Part shown: positions 18,600 to 27,449 of the stretch, piece after piece | How positions within the stretch are numbered: the first letter of the stretch is position 1 | Layout: each line of letters opens with the position of its first letter | Assembly (NCBI RefSeq): GCF_000013205.1 | Contig: NC_007775.1 | Coordinates: 2,749,001-2,813,000 of the forward strand | Length of the DNA stretch: 64,000 bases | From: Synechococcus sp. JA-3-3Ab | Lineage (GTDB): Bacteria; Cyanobacteriota; Cyanobacteriia; Thermostichales; Thermostichaceae | Direction of reading: 5' to 3' | Position numbers and translations under genes: made by a program | Notes under the pieces: model-generated | What the model was told of the DNA's origin: nothing | Databases searched by the model: none | What the model saw: only the letters and a program-made list of their open reading frames with translations

Positions 18600-18975
18600 C
18601 TACCTTAGGCTCATCAAAACGCCGGAGAGAGGAACTTCTTGGGGAGGCAGCAGAGGCACCTCTACTTTCGCCACTTCCTGCTCGTAAATGCCCAGCTGGC
18701 GAGCGGCAGCCGTCGCAATATCCAGATCTCGACCGCGAACAAAAGGGCCCCGAGCCAGAACATCCACCACCACTCTAGGCCTGGGATCCTCAGAATTGGT
18801 CAAAGTCTCCCAAAAACGTGTCCGGGAATACACTGATGAGCCCCACGGATCCCAGGTTCCGCAGAGGGATCTTTCGGCTGAAGTCAGTGGGCTTGGGTTG
18901 GGGCAATGCTCCCAGAAGCCGGCGCGGCTCCTCAAGGGCGAGGGGATCCCGGAGAAATGCAAACCACTGTATCAA
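18600..18975 (-). pseudogene. RlpA-like double-psi beta-barrel relic with frameshift
   Basis: The C-terminal half (18600 to about 18810) reads RVVVDVLARGPFVRGRDLD followed by IATAAARQLGI. This matches the RlpA signature VVVRVNDRGPFVxGRxIDLSxAAAxxLG of septal-ring lytic transglycosylases. Upstream the reading shifts: at the A5 run 18812-18816 (T5 on the coding strand), removing one base would join VFPDTF to WETLTNSED and restore a continuous barrel strand resembling the family's LPFGTxVxVTN. Beyond that the N-terminal part is unrecognisable and lacks the usual AS(W/Y)YG opening and signal peptide. I read it as a truncated, frameshifted remnant; a sequencing error at the homopolymer is the main alternative. 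Confidence 0.5.
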
Positions 18976-19039
18976 TTTCTACATAGTTCTCTACATTCCG
19001 CAGTCTTCGTTAGGGGCTGAGCTAGAGTGTTTCCAGCAG

Positions 19040-19320
19040 GCTCCTGGGGTGGGCTGCCTTTTCAGGAGGCCAAGTGCCGCGACTGATCGCATCAGCGGGC
19101 TGGAGGCACTTGGTTAGCAATTGGCAGGAGTAGCGATGCCAGCATCGCAACGGCAAGCTAGGCGCGAGAACAGCCTGGCCAAGCTTCGCAAGGAACGCCG
19201 GAGGGTAAGCAGAGGATCTAGGCCCAGCGGCCCAAAACATGTTACAGGTTCTCCCCCAGCCTGAAACCTCCGTAGGGGCGAGGGGGCGTACACAGAAGAG
19301 CTTACAGCCGTGTTGGTACC
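19040..19320 (+). ncRNA. Candidate omega (HEARO) RNA relic upstream of an IscB-like fragment
   Basis: A gene-free stretch rich in nested inverted repeats directly before an RRXRR-type fragment, the place where IscB omega RNAs occur. Visible stems: CTCCTG 19041 with CAGGAG 19063; CCAAGTGCC 19070-19078 with GGCACTTGG 19105-19113, enclosing CTGAT/ATCAG; GCGATGC/GCATCGC at 19133-19148; and AGGTT/AACCT near 19225-19272. The 3' end runs into the start codon of the fragment, as known for this RNA class. Identity rests on position and foldability, not on a matched consensus, so the boundaries are approximate. Confidence 0.4.
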
Positions 19321-19582
19321 TATGTTTGCCGTGGATGGGAAAACCCCCCTGATGTTAATCAAACCCAGCCCCGCCAGACGGTGGGTAGCAAGCGGCGAAG
19401 CCACACTCCCCTGGCAGCGAGGTGAGCGGGGCGTGCGGCTGAAAGCAACCAATCGAGTGAGTTTGCAGGAGGTCGCTCCTGGCAAGCAGCTATGGCAAAA
19501 TGCCAACCTAGGGTATTGCAAGTTTTTAACGTTCAACGGTTGGAGGGCACGGCTCCTAACAGCGCCGTGTAATGGTGTGTGA
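19310..19582 (+). pseudogene. Truncated IscB-like protein, RRXRR-domain fragment
   Basis: A 90-codon frame from GTG 19310. Its first 45 residues (MLVPMFAVDGKTPLM, then KPSPARRWVASGEATLPW) resemble the N-terminal RRXRR/PLMP domain of IscB-type, IS200/IS605-associated HNH nucleases, whose members begin VxVVDKxxKPLMPTxPxRARRWLxxGKA. After that the similarity stops; the RuvC and HNH parts are absent and ftrV follows at once. The residual frame ends in TGA overlapping the ATG of ftrV. I infer a nuclease gene cut down by deletion. Overall similarity is short, hence moderate confidence. Confidence 0.5.
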
Positions 19583-19833
19583 TGAAAGTCGGAGATCGAG
19601 TGCGGGTGCGTACCAGCGTGATCGTCTATCACCACCCGGAACATCGCAATCAACCTTTTGACCTCAAAGGTATGGAGGGAGAAGTGACGGCTGTGATCCA
19701 AGACTGGAACGGCCGCCCGATCAGCGCTAATTTTCCCTTTCAGGTGCAGTTTGGGAATAAGTTCCGCGCCCACCTCCAGGCCGACGAGCTGGAGGTGATC
19801 GAGGCGAGCCCTTCCTCCGAGCCTGCGGCCTAG
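19582..19833 (+). CDS. ftrV: Ferredoxin-thioredoxin reductase, variable (alpha) subunit
   Basis: 83 aa. FtrV caps the catalytic subunit FtrC, forming the heterodimer that passes electrons from photosystem I-reduced ferredoxin to thioredoxin. The SH3-like barrel is recognisable from VGDRVRVRTSVIVYHHPEHR, FDLKGMEGEVTAV and FPFQVQF. I choose ATG 19582 over the adjoining GTG 19579. There is no good Shine-Dalgarno sequence; the ATG overlaps the TGA of the upstream relic frame. Its 3' end overlaps the convergent phycobilisome-like gene by 4 bp. ftrC is not in the window. Confidence 0.92.
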   Translation: MKVGDRVRVRTSVIVYHHPEHRNQPFDLKGMEGEVTAVIQDWNGRPISANFPFQVQFGNKFRAHLQADELEVIEASPSSEPAA

Positions 19834-20303
19834 GTGAGACCCAGCAGGGTACGGTTGGTTTCCAGAATCGGCTGGATCAAAGCAAACTCCGCGGGGGTGA
19901 GGTACTTGGCTATCACCTCTTGCAAGAAGCGGTAGGTAGCCTCACAACTGCGCTGGGTGCGGAAGGCCCGCATCAAGGTCTGAAACCAGTAGAGAAATCG
20001 CTCCTTGTAGCGCTGCTCATCGTCTAGGAGCATGGCCAAAGCCGAGAGGCGCAAAACCCGCACGGTGTCGGCTCTCCATTTGTTGCGGAAATCCTCCACC
20101 CCTCGCATGAGCAAGTAGGGATCCAGAGCGCGCAGCTTCGCCTCCACCTCGCCGACAATCTGGGCTTCCGCCGCTTGGATTTTGCGATAGGCGCCCAGGC
20201 GCAGCTCAAAGGAGGCCAGGTAGCTCTCCATGAACTGCATCTCCTCATCTCTGAGGTAGCGTCCGTCGGCAGCCAGGCTCAGTTGGCGCAGTTGAGTCAG
20301 CAT
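19830..20303 (-). CDS. Phycobilisome-like protein without bilin Cys
   Basis: 157 aa of the phycobiliprotein/globin-like fold. The N-terminal helices around YLRDEEMQFMESYL and RLGAYRKIQAAEAQIV resemble allophycocyanin subunits. Where ApcA/ApcB have the chromophore site (R)CxRD, this protein reads VLRLSALAMLLDDEQRYKER, with no Cys at the attachment position; the only Cys is much later, in QRSCEATYRF. It should therefore not carry a covalent bilin there, and may be a structural or regulatory paralogue. Start ATG 20303. Codon use is normal, so it is not decaying. Confidence 0.75.
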   Translation of the reverse strand: MLTQLRQLSLAADGRYLRDEEMQFMESYLASFELRLGAYRKIQAAEAQIVGEVEAKLRALDPYLLMRGVEDFRNKWRADTVRVLRLSALAMLLDDEQRYKERFLYWFQTLMRAFRTQRSCEATYRFLQEVIAKYLTPAEFALIQPILETNRTLLGLT

Positions 20304-20532
20304 GGAGATTCCCTAGAAAACCAAGGAGAGAGGGGGAGTGCGGCCCTTTCGCCCCCGATCCTAGCCGCAAGCCCGTTGACAAAAGTGCGCGATCCTGCGG
20401 ATCTTCGGCTATTCTCCCCGGCCTCTCAGCCGGGTTAATATTAATTAATAGTCTATCGTTGCAAGAATCCACTCGACCCCAGATGCCATCTGTGAGTTCG
20501 ATAAAAAGCACCCTTTGGGAGGAAACGCTTCC

Positions 20533-22449
20533 GTGAGTCAGAAAGGTAAAAACAAAAAATGGAGAAGCGCCGGATTGTACGCGTTGCTGGCCATTGTCTT
20601 GATCTCGCTGGCCACAACCTTCTTCGGCACCCGTCCGGCTGAGCGTCTGGAGATCAGCTACTCCGACCTGATGAGCCGCATAGAACGGGGCGAGGTCAGC
20701 AAAGTCTTGGTCGAGATCGCCCCCGATGGTCGCCAAATTGCCATTGCCGAGGCGGAAATCAACAACCGCGCCACCCAAGTGCTGGTCAACCTGCCTCCCC
20801 TCACCCCCGAGTTTGAGAACACCTTGCTTGCGCAAGGGGTGGAGCTGGCGGTGCGCCCGGTTCAGGAGGAGGGTCTGCTGGGGCGCATCCTCAGCACCTT
20901 CTTCCTGCCCGTCTTGCTGCTGCTTGGCCTGTTTTTCCTGTTGCGCCGAGCCCAAAACGGCCCTGGCAGCCAGGCGCTCAACTTTGGCAAGTCGAGGGCA
21001 AGGGTGCAGATGGAGCCGAAAACTCAGGTTACCTTCAACGATGTGGCTGGTGTTGACCAGGCCAAGTTGGAGCTGGCCGAGGTGGTGGACTTTTTGAAAA
21101 ACCCCGAGCGGTACAACGCTCTGGGCGCCAGGATCCCGCGCGGGGTGTTGCTGGTCGGCCCCCCAGGTACAGGTAAAACCCTGTTGGCCCGCGCTGTGGC
21201 CGGAGAGGCGGGTGTGCCCTTCTTCTCCATTTCTGGCTCTGAGTTTGTGGAGATGTTTGTTGGAGTGGGGGCCTCGCGGGTGCGGGATCTGTTCGAGCAG
21301 GCCAAGCAAAATGCCCCCTGTATTGTCTTCATCGACGAAATCGATGCCGTGGGTCGGCAGCGGGGAGCCGGCCTAGGAGGTGGCAACGACGAGCGGGAGC
21401 AAACCCTGAACCAGTTGCTGACCGAGATGGACGGCTTTGAGGGCAACTCCGGCATCATCGTTATCGCCGCCACCAACCGCCCCGATGTGTTGGATGCAGC
21501 GCTGCTGCGGCCCGGTCGCTTTGACCGCCAAGTGACGGTGGATCGCCCCGACTTCCAGGGCCGCCTGGAGATCCTCAAGGTGCATGCCCGCGGCAAAACC
21601 TTGGCCGCCGATGTGGATCTGGAGAAATTGGCCCGCCGCACCCCTGGGTTTACCGGCGCAGACCTGGCCAACCTACTCAACGAAGCGGCCATCTTGGCGG
21701 CCCGCCGCAACCTCACCGAGATCTCGATGGACGAGATCAACGACGCCGTGGATCGGGTGTTGGCTGGCCCAGAGAAGAAGGATCGCCTCATGAGCGAGCG
21801 GCGCAAGGAGCTGGTGGCCTACCACGAGGCAGGACACGCCCTGGTGGGATCCCTCTTGCCCAACTACGATCCCATTCAAAAGGTCAGCATCATTCCCCGC
21901 GGCCAGGCGGGCGGCCTCACCTGGTTCATGCCCAGCGATGATGACATGGGCCTGACCACCCGTGCCCACTTGAAAAACATGATGACCGTCGCCCTGGGGG
22001 GTCGGGTGGCAGAGGAGGTGGTCTATGGCGAGGCGGAGGTGACCACGGGGGCAGCCAGCGACCTACAGCAGGTGGCCCGCATTGCCCGCAACATGGTCAC
22101 CCGCTTTGGCATGAGCGACCGCCTGGGCAACGTGGCCCTGGGACGCCAGTATGCCAATATCTTCTTAGGCCGTGAGATCGCTGCAGAGCGGGATTTCTCC
22201 GAGGAGACGGCGGCCCTCATCGACGAAGAGGTGCGACGTCTGGTGAATGAGGCCTACCAACGGGCCACTTACCTGATCCGGGAAAACCGCGCCCTCTTGG
22301 ATCGCATCGCCCGCCGCTTGGTGGAGGCCGAAACCATTGATGGGGAAGAGCTGCAAGCGATCATCGACAGCTCGGAGGTGGTGATGCTACCGCCTGAGGA
22401 GGAGCCGGAGCCGCTGACCTTCCCGATAACCCTCAACGCTAGTGCCTAG
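20533..22449 (+). CDS. ftsH: ATP-dependent zinc metalloprotease FtsH
   Basis: 638 aa membrane AAA protease; cyanobacterial FtsH complexes degrade damaged D1 and other membrane or regulatory proteins. Two membrane helices (about 13-33 and 115-135) flank a lumenal or periplasmic domain. Then come Walker A GPPGTGKT (near 211), Walker [11 protein letters not shown], the second region of homology [20 protein letters not shown], and the zinc site HEAGH (near 433). GTG 20533 is chosen: GGGAGGA lies about 9 bp upstream; a TTG at 20515 would overlap that site. Which of the several cyanobacterial FtsH isoforms this is cannot be decided here. Confidence 0.96.
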   Translation: MSQKGKNKKWRSAGLYALLAIVLISLATTFFGTRPAERLEISYSDLMSRIERGEVSKVLVEIAPDGRQIAIAEAEINNRATQVLVNLPPLTPEFENTLLAQGVELAVRPVQEEGLLGRILSTFFLPVLLLLGLFFLLRRAQNGPGSQALNFGKSRARVQMEPKTQVTFNDVAGVDQAKLELAEVVDFLKNPERYNALGARIPRGVLLVGPPGTGKTLLARAVAGEAGVPFFSISGSEFVEMFVGVGASRVRDLFEQAKQNAPCIVFIDEIDAVGRQRGAGLGGGNDEREQTLNQLLTEMDGFEGNSGIIVIAATNRPDVLDAALLRPGRFDRQVTVDRPDFQGRLEILKVHARGKTLAADVDLEKLARRTPGFTGADLANLLNEAAILAARRNLTEISMDEINDAVDRVLAGPEKKDRLMSERRKELVAYHEAGHALVGSLLPNYDPIQKVSIIPRGQAGGLTWFMPSDDDMGLTTRAHLKNMMTVALGGRVAEEVVYGEAEVTTGAASDLQQVARIARNMVTRFGMSDRLGNVALGRQYANIFLGREIAAERDFSEETAALIDEEVRRLVNEAYQRATYLIRENRALLDRIARRLVEAETIDGEELQAIIDSSEVVMLPPEEEPEPLTFPITLNASA

Positions 22450-22530
22450 TCTCCATGGACACAGGCCAGGGATCCCTGCCTTTTCGCCTGAGGAGGGCGG
22501 GGATCCCGATTTTTGCATGATGATAACTAT

Positions 22531-22622
22531 CTCCCCTCTCCCAGAGAGAGGTTGGGGGTGGTCGCGTCGGCGGCGTGGCGCGCTTGGGCCATCCCTCAGG
22601 GAGAAGGGCTGGGTTGAGGGAG
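22531..22622. repeat. Dispersed GGGAGAGGGG-type palindromic repeat, copy 1 (imperfect)
   Basis: CTCCCCTCTCCC followed by GAGAGGTTGGGGGTGG, then a second half-copy ending in CTGGGTTGAGGGAGG. It is related to the repeats at 31982 and 46231. It lies between the convergent ftsH and glgP genes, so it may serve as a bidirectional terminator. Confidence 0.6.
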
Positions 22623-22628
22623 GCTAAC

Positions 22629-24830
22629 TTAGCTAACGACGGCCGAGCCCGACAAGATGCGACTCACCTCCGTTTCGATAGGCTGGGGCTCATACATTTT
22701 CAGGACGTACTCAGCCACCATGCGGTCGGTGTTGAAGACCGGGTTGAGGGTGCGGATTGCTTCTTTCATGCGAGCAATCCAGCGGCGCGGGATCCCTTTT
22801 TCATCCCGGTCGTAGAACATAGGGATAATCTCGTATTCCAACACATCGTAGAGGGAGCTGGCGTCCAGATCGTCTTGGGCGGCTGGATCCAGACCTTCGA
22901 TTTCTTGGCCGATGGCCCAGCCATTGCGACCGTTGTAGCCTTCGGGCCACCAGCCGTCCAAAACGGAGAGGTTGAGCCCCCCGTTGAAGCCCACTTTTTG
23001 GCCGGAGGTGCCGGAGGCCTCCAGAGGACGCCGCGGGTTGTTCAGCCAAAGATCCACCCCTTGGACCAAATTGCGGCTGACGTAGGCATCGTAATTCTCA
23101 ATAAAGGCGACCCGGTGAGCCACCTCAGGCCGATTCGACCATTCCACCACCCGTTGGATCAGGCGCTTGCCTTCTTCATCTCGCGGGTGAGCCTTGCCGG
23201 CAAAGATAATCTGCACAGGGTACTCTTTGTTGGTGAAGATGCGGGTCACTCGCTCGAGATCGCGCAAGATTAGATCTCCTCGCTTGTAGGTGCTGAAGCG
23301 GCGGGCAAACCCAATCGTCAGGATCTTGGGATCCAACAACTGGTTGACGGCCTGGAGACGTTCGTTGCTTTCGCCGCGGTTGCGCCGCGCCCGCAACACC
23401 CGGTGGCGGGTAAAAGACACCAACCGCTCCCGCAGGGCTTCCTTGCGCCGCCACAGCTCCTCATCGGGAATTTCTTCCACCTTGGCCCACAGCTCCGGAT
23501 CCGACACCCGCTCCGGCCAGTCGGGACCCAGGTATTGGTCGTAGAGGTTCCAGAAGAGGGGGGCAACCCAGGTGCGGGCGTGAACCCCGTTGGTAATGGA
23601 GCCGATGGGCACCTCCTCCACCGACCGCTCTGGGTAGAGCACATGCCACATTTGGCGAGAGACGCGCCCATGTAACTTGCTCACCCCGTTGGCTGCACGT
23701 GCGTAGCGCAAAGCCAGCACCGTCATATTGAAGCGCTCCCAGGGATCCCCGCCGCGCCGCGCCCCCAGAGCCAAAAATTGCTCCCGCGTCAAGCCCAGTT
23801 GCGGCCAGAAAGAGGCAAAGAACGCATCCATCTCGTTGGGGCTGAAAGCATCGTGCCCAGCCGGCACCGGCGTGTGAGTGGTGAAGACACACTTTTCCCG
23901 CACCTTGGCCTCTGCCGCCTCAAAGGGCGTACCCCGTGCCACCTCCTCCCGCAGCAGCTCCAAAGTCAAGAAGGCAGCATGCCCCTCGTTCATGTGATAG
24001 ACCATGGGATCCAGGCCCAACTGGCGCAGCAGGCGCACCCCCCCAATGCCGAGGATACACTCCTGGGCAATGCGCGTATCGGTGCTGCCGCCGTAGAGAT
24101 GGGCAGTAATCCAGCGGTCGATGGGATCATTCTCCGGCAGGTTGGTATCCAGCAGGAAGAGGGGCACCCGCCCCACGTCCACCCGCCAGGCGCGTGCCTT
24201 CACCAGCCGCTGCCGCATTGCCACTTCCACCAACAGAGGGCTGCCATCTGGCTGCCGCACCAACGTCAGAGGCAGCGCGTCAAACTCGCAATCTTCGTAC
24301 AGCTCCCCTTGCCAGCCGCTGAGATCCAGGCGCTGCTGGAAATAGCCTTGGCGGTAGAGCAATCCCACGCCCACCAGCGGCACCCCCAGATCGGAGGCGG
24401 ATTTGAGGTGATCGGCAGCCAGCATGCCCAGGCCCCCGGAGTAGATGGGCAAAGACTCGTGCAGGCCGTACTCAGCGCAGAAATAGGCAATAGGACGCTG
24501 CCAGTCGTAGGTCTTCATGGTGCGCTTGGCCCAGGTATCCTCAGCCGCCATGTACTGCCGATAGGCCTGCACCATGCGATTGAGGGTGTTGAGGTAGTTG
24601 ACGTCAGTAGCCAAGGCCGCCAAGCGCAAGTAAGAAACCTCCTCCAGCATGCGCACCGGGTTGTGAGAGGTTTTTTCCCACAGGGCGGGATCCATTTCCC
24701 GGAAAATGGTGAGGTGATCGGGGTTCCACGTCCACCAATAGTTACGGGCGATCTCGCACAGGGGCGTGAGCGCCTCCGGCAGCACCGGGCAACGTTCGGG
24801 AAAAGCGGGGGCTAAAGTGGCAAGGGACAT
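22629..24830 (-). CDS. glgP: Alpha-glucan (glycogen) phosphorylase, short TIGR02094-type
   Basis: 733 aa phosphorylase that releases glucose-1-phosphate from glycogen, using pyridoxal phosphate. It belongs to the non-classical group with an N-terminal helical domain (NYWWTWNPDHL), then YFCAEYGLHESLPIYSGGLG (about 115-135) and THTPVPAGHDAF. The C-terminal active site has EASGTSGQKVGFNGG, whose Lys is the likely PLP anchor, followed by LNLSVLDGWWPEGYNG. Start ATG 24830. It should mobilise glycogen at night. It is convergent with ftsH and monocistronic. Confidence 0.93.
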   Translation of the reverse strand: MSLATLAPAFPERCPVLPEALTPLCEIARNYWWTWNPDHLTIFREMDPALWEKTSHNPVRMLEEVSYLRLAALATDVNYLNTLNRMVQAYRQYMAAEDTWAKRTMKTYDWQRPIAYFCAEYGLHESLPIYSGGLGMLAADHLKSASDLGVPLVGVGLLYRQGYFQQRLDLSGWQGELYEDCEFDALPLTLVRQPDGSPLLVEVAMRQRLVKARAWRVDVGRVPLFLLDTNLPENDPIDRWITAHLYGGSTDTRIAQECILGIGGVRLLRQLGLDPMVYHMNEGHAAFLTLELLREEVARGTPFEAAEAKVREKCVFTTHTPVPAGHDAFSPNEMDAFFASFWPQLGLTREQFLALGARRGGDPWERFNMTVLALRYARAANGVSKLHGRVSRQMWHVLYPERSVEEVPIGSITNGVHARTWVAPLFWNLYDQYLGPDWPERVSDPELWAKVEEIPDEELWRRKEALRERLVSFTRHRVLRARRNRGESNERLQAVNQLLDPKILTIGFARRFSTYKRGDLILRDLERVTRIFTNKEYPVQIIFAGKAHPRDEEGKRLIQRVVEWSNRPEVAHRVAFIENYDAYVSRNLVQGVDLWLNNPRRPLEASGTSGQKVGFNGGLNLSVLDGWWPEGYNGRNGWAIGQEIEGLDPAAQDDLDASSLYDVLEYEIIPMFYDRDEKGIPRRWIARMKEAIRTLNPVFNTDRMVAEYVLKMYEPQPIETEVSRILSGSAVVS

Positions 24831-25240
24831 AGGACAGATACCTGGGGTTGAAGCTATAGGCCGGAAAAAGAAGCGGCAGAGGTTAATCGTGCCTGGTAAA
24901 CGTTTCTAATTTTTTATTATTGAGCCAACTTTGAGAATTCTGGCAGGAGGATTCAGGATCTCTACAAAATCTGCAGCAGCTCCAAGCCAGATTTCCTCAG
25001 TCTTTTCCCAGATCTTGCAACAACAATGGCCACCGGCAGTTCGGTTTTCAATCTCAGAGAAGGCTGCTGATCGATCTGCGGCCTGTCTGAAGAGACGGTG
25101 CTGCATCGGAGTTAACAGAGTTTCCAGAATTGCCACTGACTCCTGATCCCGGCAGGGCAATCTAAACTGCCACAAGCTCGGCAAAGCTTTAGCTGCCTTC
25201 GCTACCAAATGGCCTTTTTCGATAGGAGCTCCGACTGAGC
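24831..25240. other. Intergenic region upstream of glgP
   Basis: 410 bp between glgP and the SpoIID-like gene, both on the minus strand. The part next to glgP (24880-24930) is AT-rich and is the likely promoter. A 144-codon minus frame overlapping this region has no recognisable domain and poor start context. I see no RNA gene or repeat. Confidence 0.4.
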
Positions 25241-26437
25241 CTAGCGTCCCTCCACCACGGCCAAGCTGGTGTTGCGGTAGTAGTGGCTGAGGATCTGTTG
25301 GTAGGAATAGTTTTGGCTGGCCAGGGCGGCAGCTCCCCATTGGCTCATGCCCACCCCGTGCCCGTAGCCGCGCCCTTGGATTTGGAAGAAAGCGGGAAAG
25401 TTTGCCCCAGCAGGGGTCAGGCTGGCGGTGGTGGCCGCCTCCCCTCGTGGGCTGATGGCGATCATCGTGCTGCGCAACCCCAGAGCCCGCCGGAATTCGC
25501 TGCCGCTGACGTCTTTGCTGCCTTGGGATCCCACTAGGCGCAGGGTGATGGCCCGTCCCCAGGGAGAGCTGCGCAGGATCTCAATGGAGCGGATGGCCCC
25601 GATCCCGCCGGCCAACTGCTGGAGCTGTTGGGCAGGAATGGTAGCCGTCCAGCTAAACACCGGCGAGTGGTGATCGAAATCGGGCACCCCCTGCAAGTAG
25701 GGCCGCGACTCCAGCCAAACATTGCCGGCATCGTCTGTGTGGCCGCCGCCGGAGGAGTGGAAAACGGCGTTGATCAACTGCCCCTGGTGGACGAGAACCT
25801 GGCCGGCAGTCTCGCGGGCTGCTGCCTGGGTGCGGTTGGATTCGGCAGCCACCCCTTTGTAAACCTGCCAATCAATCCCACTCCCCAAGTCAAAAGGCTG
25901 CTGGGAGCGACGACTGCGATGGTAGAGGGCATAGGTGCGGGAGGCCACGGCTTGGGCTTTGAGGGCCTCCATCGGGAAGCGGTGCCCCATCTCGCTGCCC
26001 ACCACGCTGGAAACGTAGTCCTCCAAACCAACTTGATTGATGGCGATCACTCCACTTTCGCCGGGGATCAGCTCCACCCAGCCGCGGTACCAGTTCTGGT
26101 CGATGAACACCAACCCATCGGGGGTGGTGGGCTGTAGGTAAAGGCGTTCTCCCTGCTGGCCGGCCAAACTGACCGCCGAGCCTATCCGGCTGGCCTGCAG
26201 CGGCTGCATGGCCGGAACTTCGGCCAGCGGTTGTCCCTGGGCATCCAGCAGGCGGGCCGGGGCAGAGCTGCCGAGCCTGACCTGCGGCTTGTTGACGGCA
26301 ATCCCCACCCGCAGCAGCACCCGCGCCTGCACCGGAAAGGCCAAGCAGAGCCAAGCCCAAACCAGAAGGCCGATCCCCCTAAGCCAAGCCGAGGGCAGCG
26401 GGGACACAACCGGAGAAGAAAAGAGAGCTACACTCAC
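25241..26437 (-). CDS. SpoIID/LytB-domain secreted protein
   Basis: 398 aa with an N-terminal hydrophobic signal (about 15-38, ending near VQARVLL), then a central SpoIID/LytB domain: AINQVGLEDYVSSVVGSEM, then PMEALKAQAVASRTYAL and the later VFHSSGGGHTDDAGNVW. The C-terminus has GRGYGHGVGMSQWGA, the hallmark of the family. SpoIID proteins act on peptidoglycan stripped of peptides, or enhance amidases, during cell-wall remodelling; in non-sporulating cyanobacteria the substrate is not established. Start ATG 26437. Confidence 0.9.
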   Translation of the reverse strand: MSVALFSSPVVSPLPSAWLRGIGLLVWAWLCLAFPVQARVLLRVGIAVNKPQVRLGSSAPARLLDAQGQPLAEVPAMQPLQASRIGSAVSLAGQQGERLYLQPTTPDGLVFIDQNWYRGWVELIPGESGVIAINQVGLEDYVSSVVGSEMGHRFPMEALKAQAVASRTYALYHRSRRSQQPFDLGSGIDWQVYKGVAAESNRTQAAARETAGQVLVHQGQLINAVFHSSGGGHTDDAGNVWLESRPYLQGVPDFDHHSPVFSWTATIPAQQLQQLAGGIGAIRSIEILRSSPWGRAITLRLVGSQGSKDVSGSEFRRALGLRSTMIAISPRGEAATTASLTPAGANFPAFFQIQGRGYGHGVGMSQWGAAALASQNYSYQQILSHYYRNTSLAVVEGR

Positions 26438-26737
26438 ACGTCACTCCTCTGGGAAAGACCACCCAAGAGCAACGGATCCCTGTCCGCCGATAAACCACTT
26501 CGGAGGAGGGATCCAGAAGGAAACTGCGATCCTGCGGTGAGGATTGCCCAACCAACCCCTCAAGCGACCGACCAACCAAAGCGCTCCCGCCTTCAAAGAG
26601 CTTTGCCTTCGAGGCCGCGGCCGGATCCCAGCCAGCTGCTCGCGCTGGCAGGCCGGGGGCCTTCCGATATGACAGTATCAAAAACCGCTTGCCGATGCAC
26701 GACCTCAACCCGGCCTTTTTGTCGCCCAAGTTCCCCG
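26438..26737. other. Intergenic region upstream of the SpoIID-like gene
   Basis: 300 bp between spoIID-like and tadA, both on the minus strand. A 116-codon minus frame here lacks similarity and shares its start with nothing obvious. Several GGATCC sites are present. I see no gene. Confidence 0.35.
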
Positions 26738-27262
26738 TCAGGTTGCCAGAGGGATCCCCCGCCGGCGGCTAAACCACTGCTGCAACAGGCGACGACACTC
26801 GGCCTCGCAAACTCCGCCGATGACCTCTGGGCAATGGAAGCTGGCGGCAGAAGCGGGCAGGTTGAGCACGCTGCGCAGCGCGCCGGCCTTGGGATCGTCG
26901 GCGCCGTAGATCACCTGGGCCAGCCGCGATTGGCTGATCGCCCCCGCGCACATGGGGCAGGGCTCCAGGGTCACGTACAGCCGACAGCCCTGCAACTGCC
27001 AGTCGCCCAGGCGCTGCCCCGCCTGCCGTAGGGCCAAAATCTCCGCGTGGGCCGTAGGATCCCGATCCCGTTCCCGCCGGTTGCTGCTTAGGGCCAACAG
27101 CTCTTCCCCCGGCCCCACCACCAGAGCCGCCACCGGCACCTCGCCCGCTTCTCCCGCCCGCTCGGCTTCTTGCAGGGCCAACTGCATCCAGGCGCGGTGG
27201 CGTTGCCATGGATCCCGCTCCGGCGGTGCTGAGGAAGGGAGGTGAGCTAGATTCCCGGTCAT
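26738..27262 (-). CDS. tadA: tRNA-specific adenosine deaminase
   Basis: 174 aa. TadA converts A34 to inosine in tRNA-Arg(ACG), letting it read CGU, CGC and CGA. Zinc site: HAEILAL supplies the His and the catalytic Glu, and PCPMCAGAI supplies the two Cys. Start ATG 27262 fits family length; a TTG at 27295 would add 11 residues. It is divergent from the HtrA protease gene. Confidence 0.94.
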   Translation of the reverse strand: MTGNLAHLPSSAPPERDPWQRHRAWMQLALQEAERAGEAGEVPVAALVVGPGEELLALSSNRRERDRDPTAHAEILALRQAGQRLGDWQLQGCRLYVTLEPCPMCAGAISQSRLAQVIYGADDPKAGALRSVLNLPASAASFHCPEVIGGVCEAECRRLLQQWFSRRRGIPLAT

Positions 27263-27449
27263 CGCTAGGCTCTTGAGCCCTGTCTTTGCCCGCAAGATTT
27301 GCTAAGTTAAGCACATATCCCCTAAACAGCTAAAAGAAGAATAGGCCAAAGTAAACCGGGTCTGCTTGCGCAGGTGGGTAGCGCCGGTCTGCCTGAGCTT
27401 CCTCAGTGCAGTGTTTTTGGGGCAATACGGCTGAGCTCTGGGAGGGATC

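Noticed and set aside
19114-19773. A 219-codon minus-strand frame
   Set aside because: It runs antisense through ftrV and the candidate omega RNA; no recognisable domain.
24906-25340. A 144-codon minus-strand frame upstream of glgP
   Set aside because: No family resemblance, weak start, and it overlaps the end of the SpoIID-like gene.
26379-26729. A 116-codon minus-strand frame between tadA and the SpoIID-like gene
   Set aside because: Random-looking composition; overlaps the start of the well-supported SpoIID-like gene.
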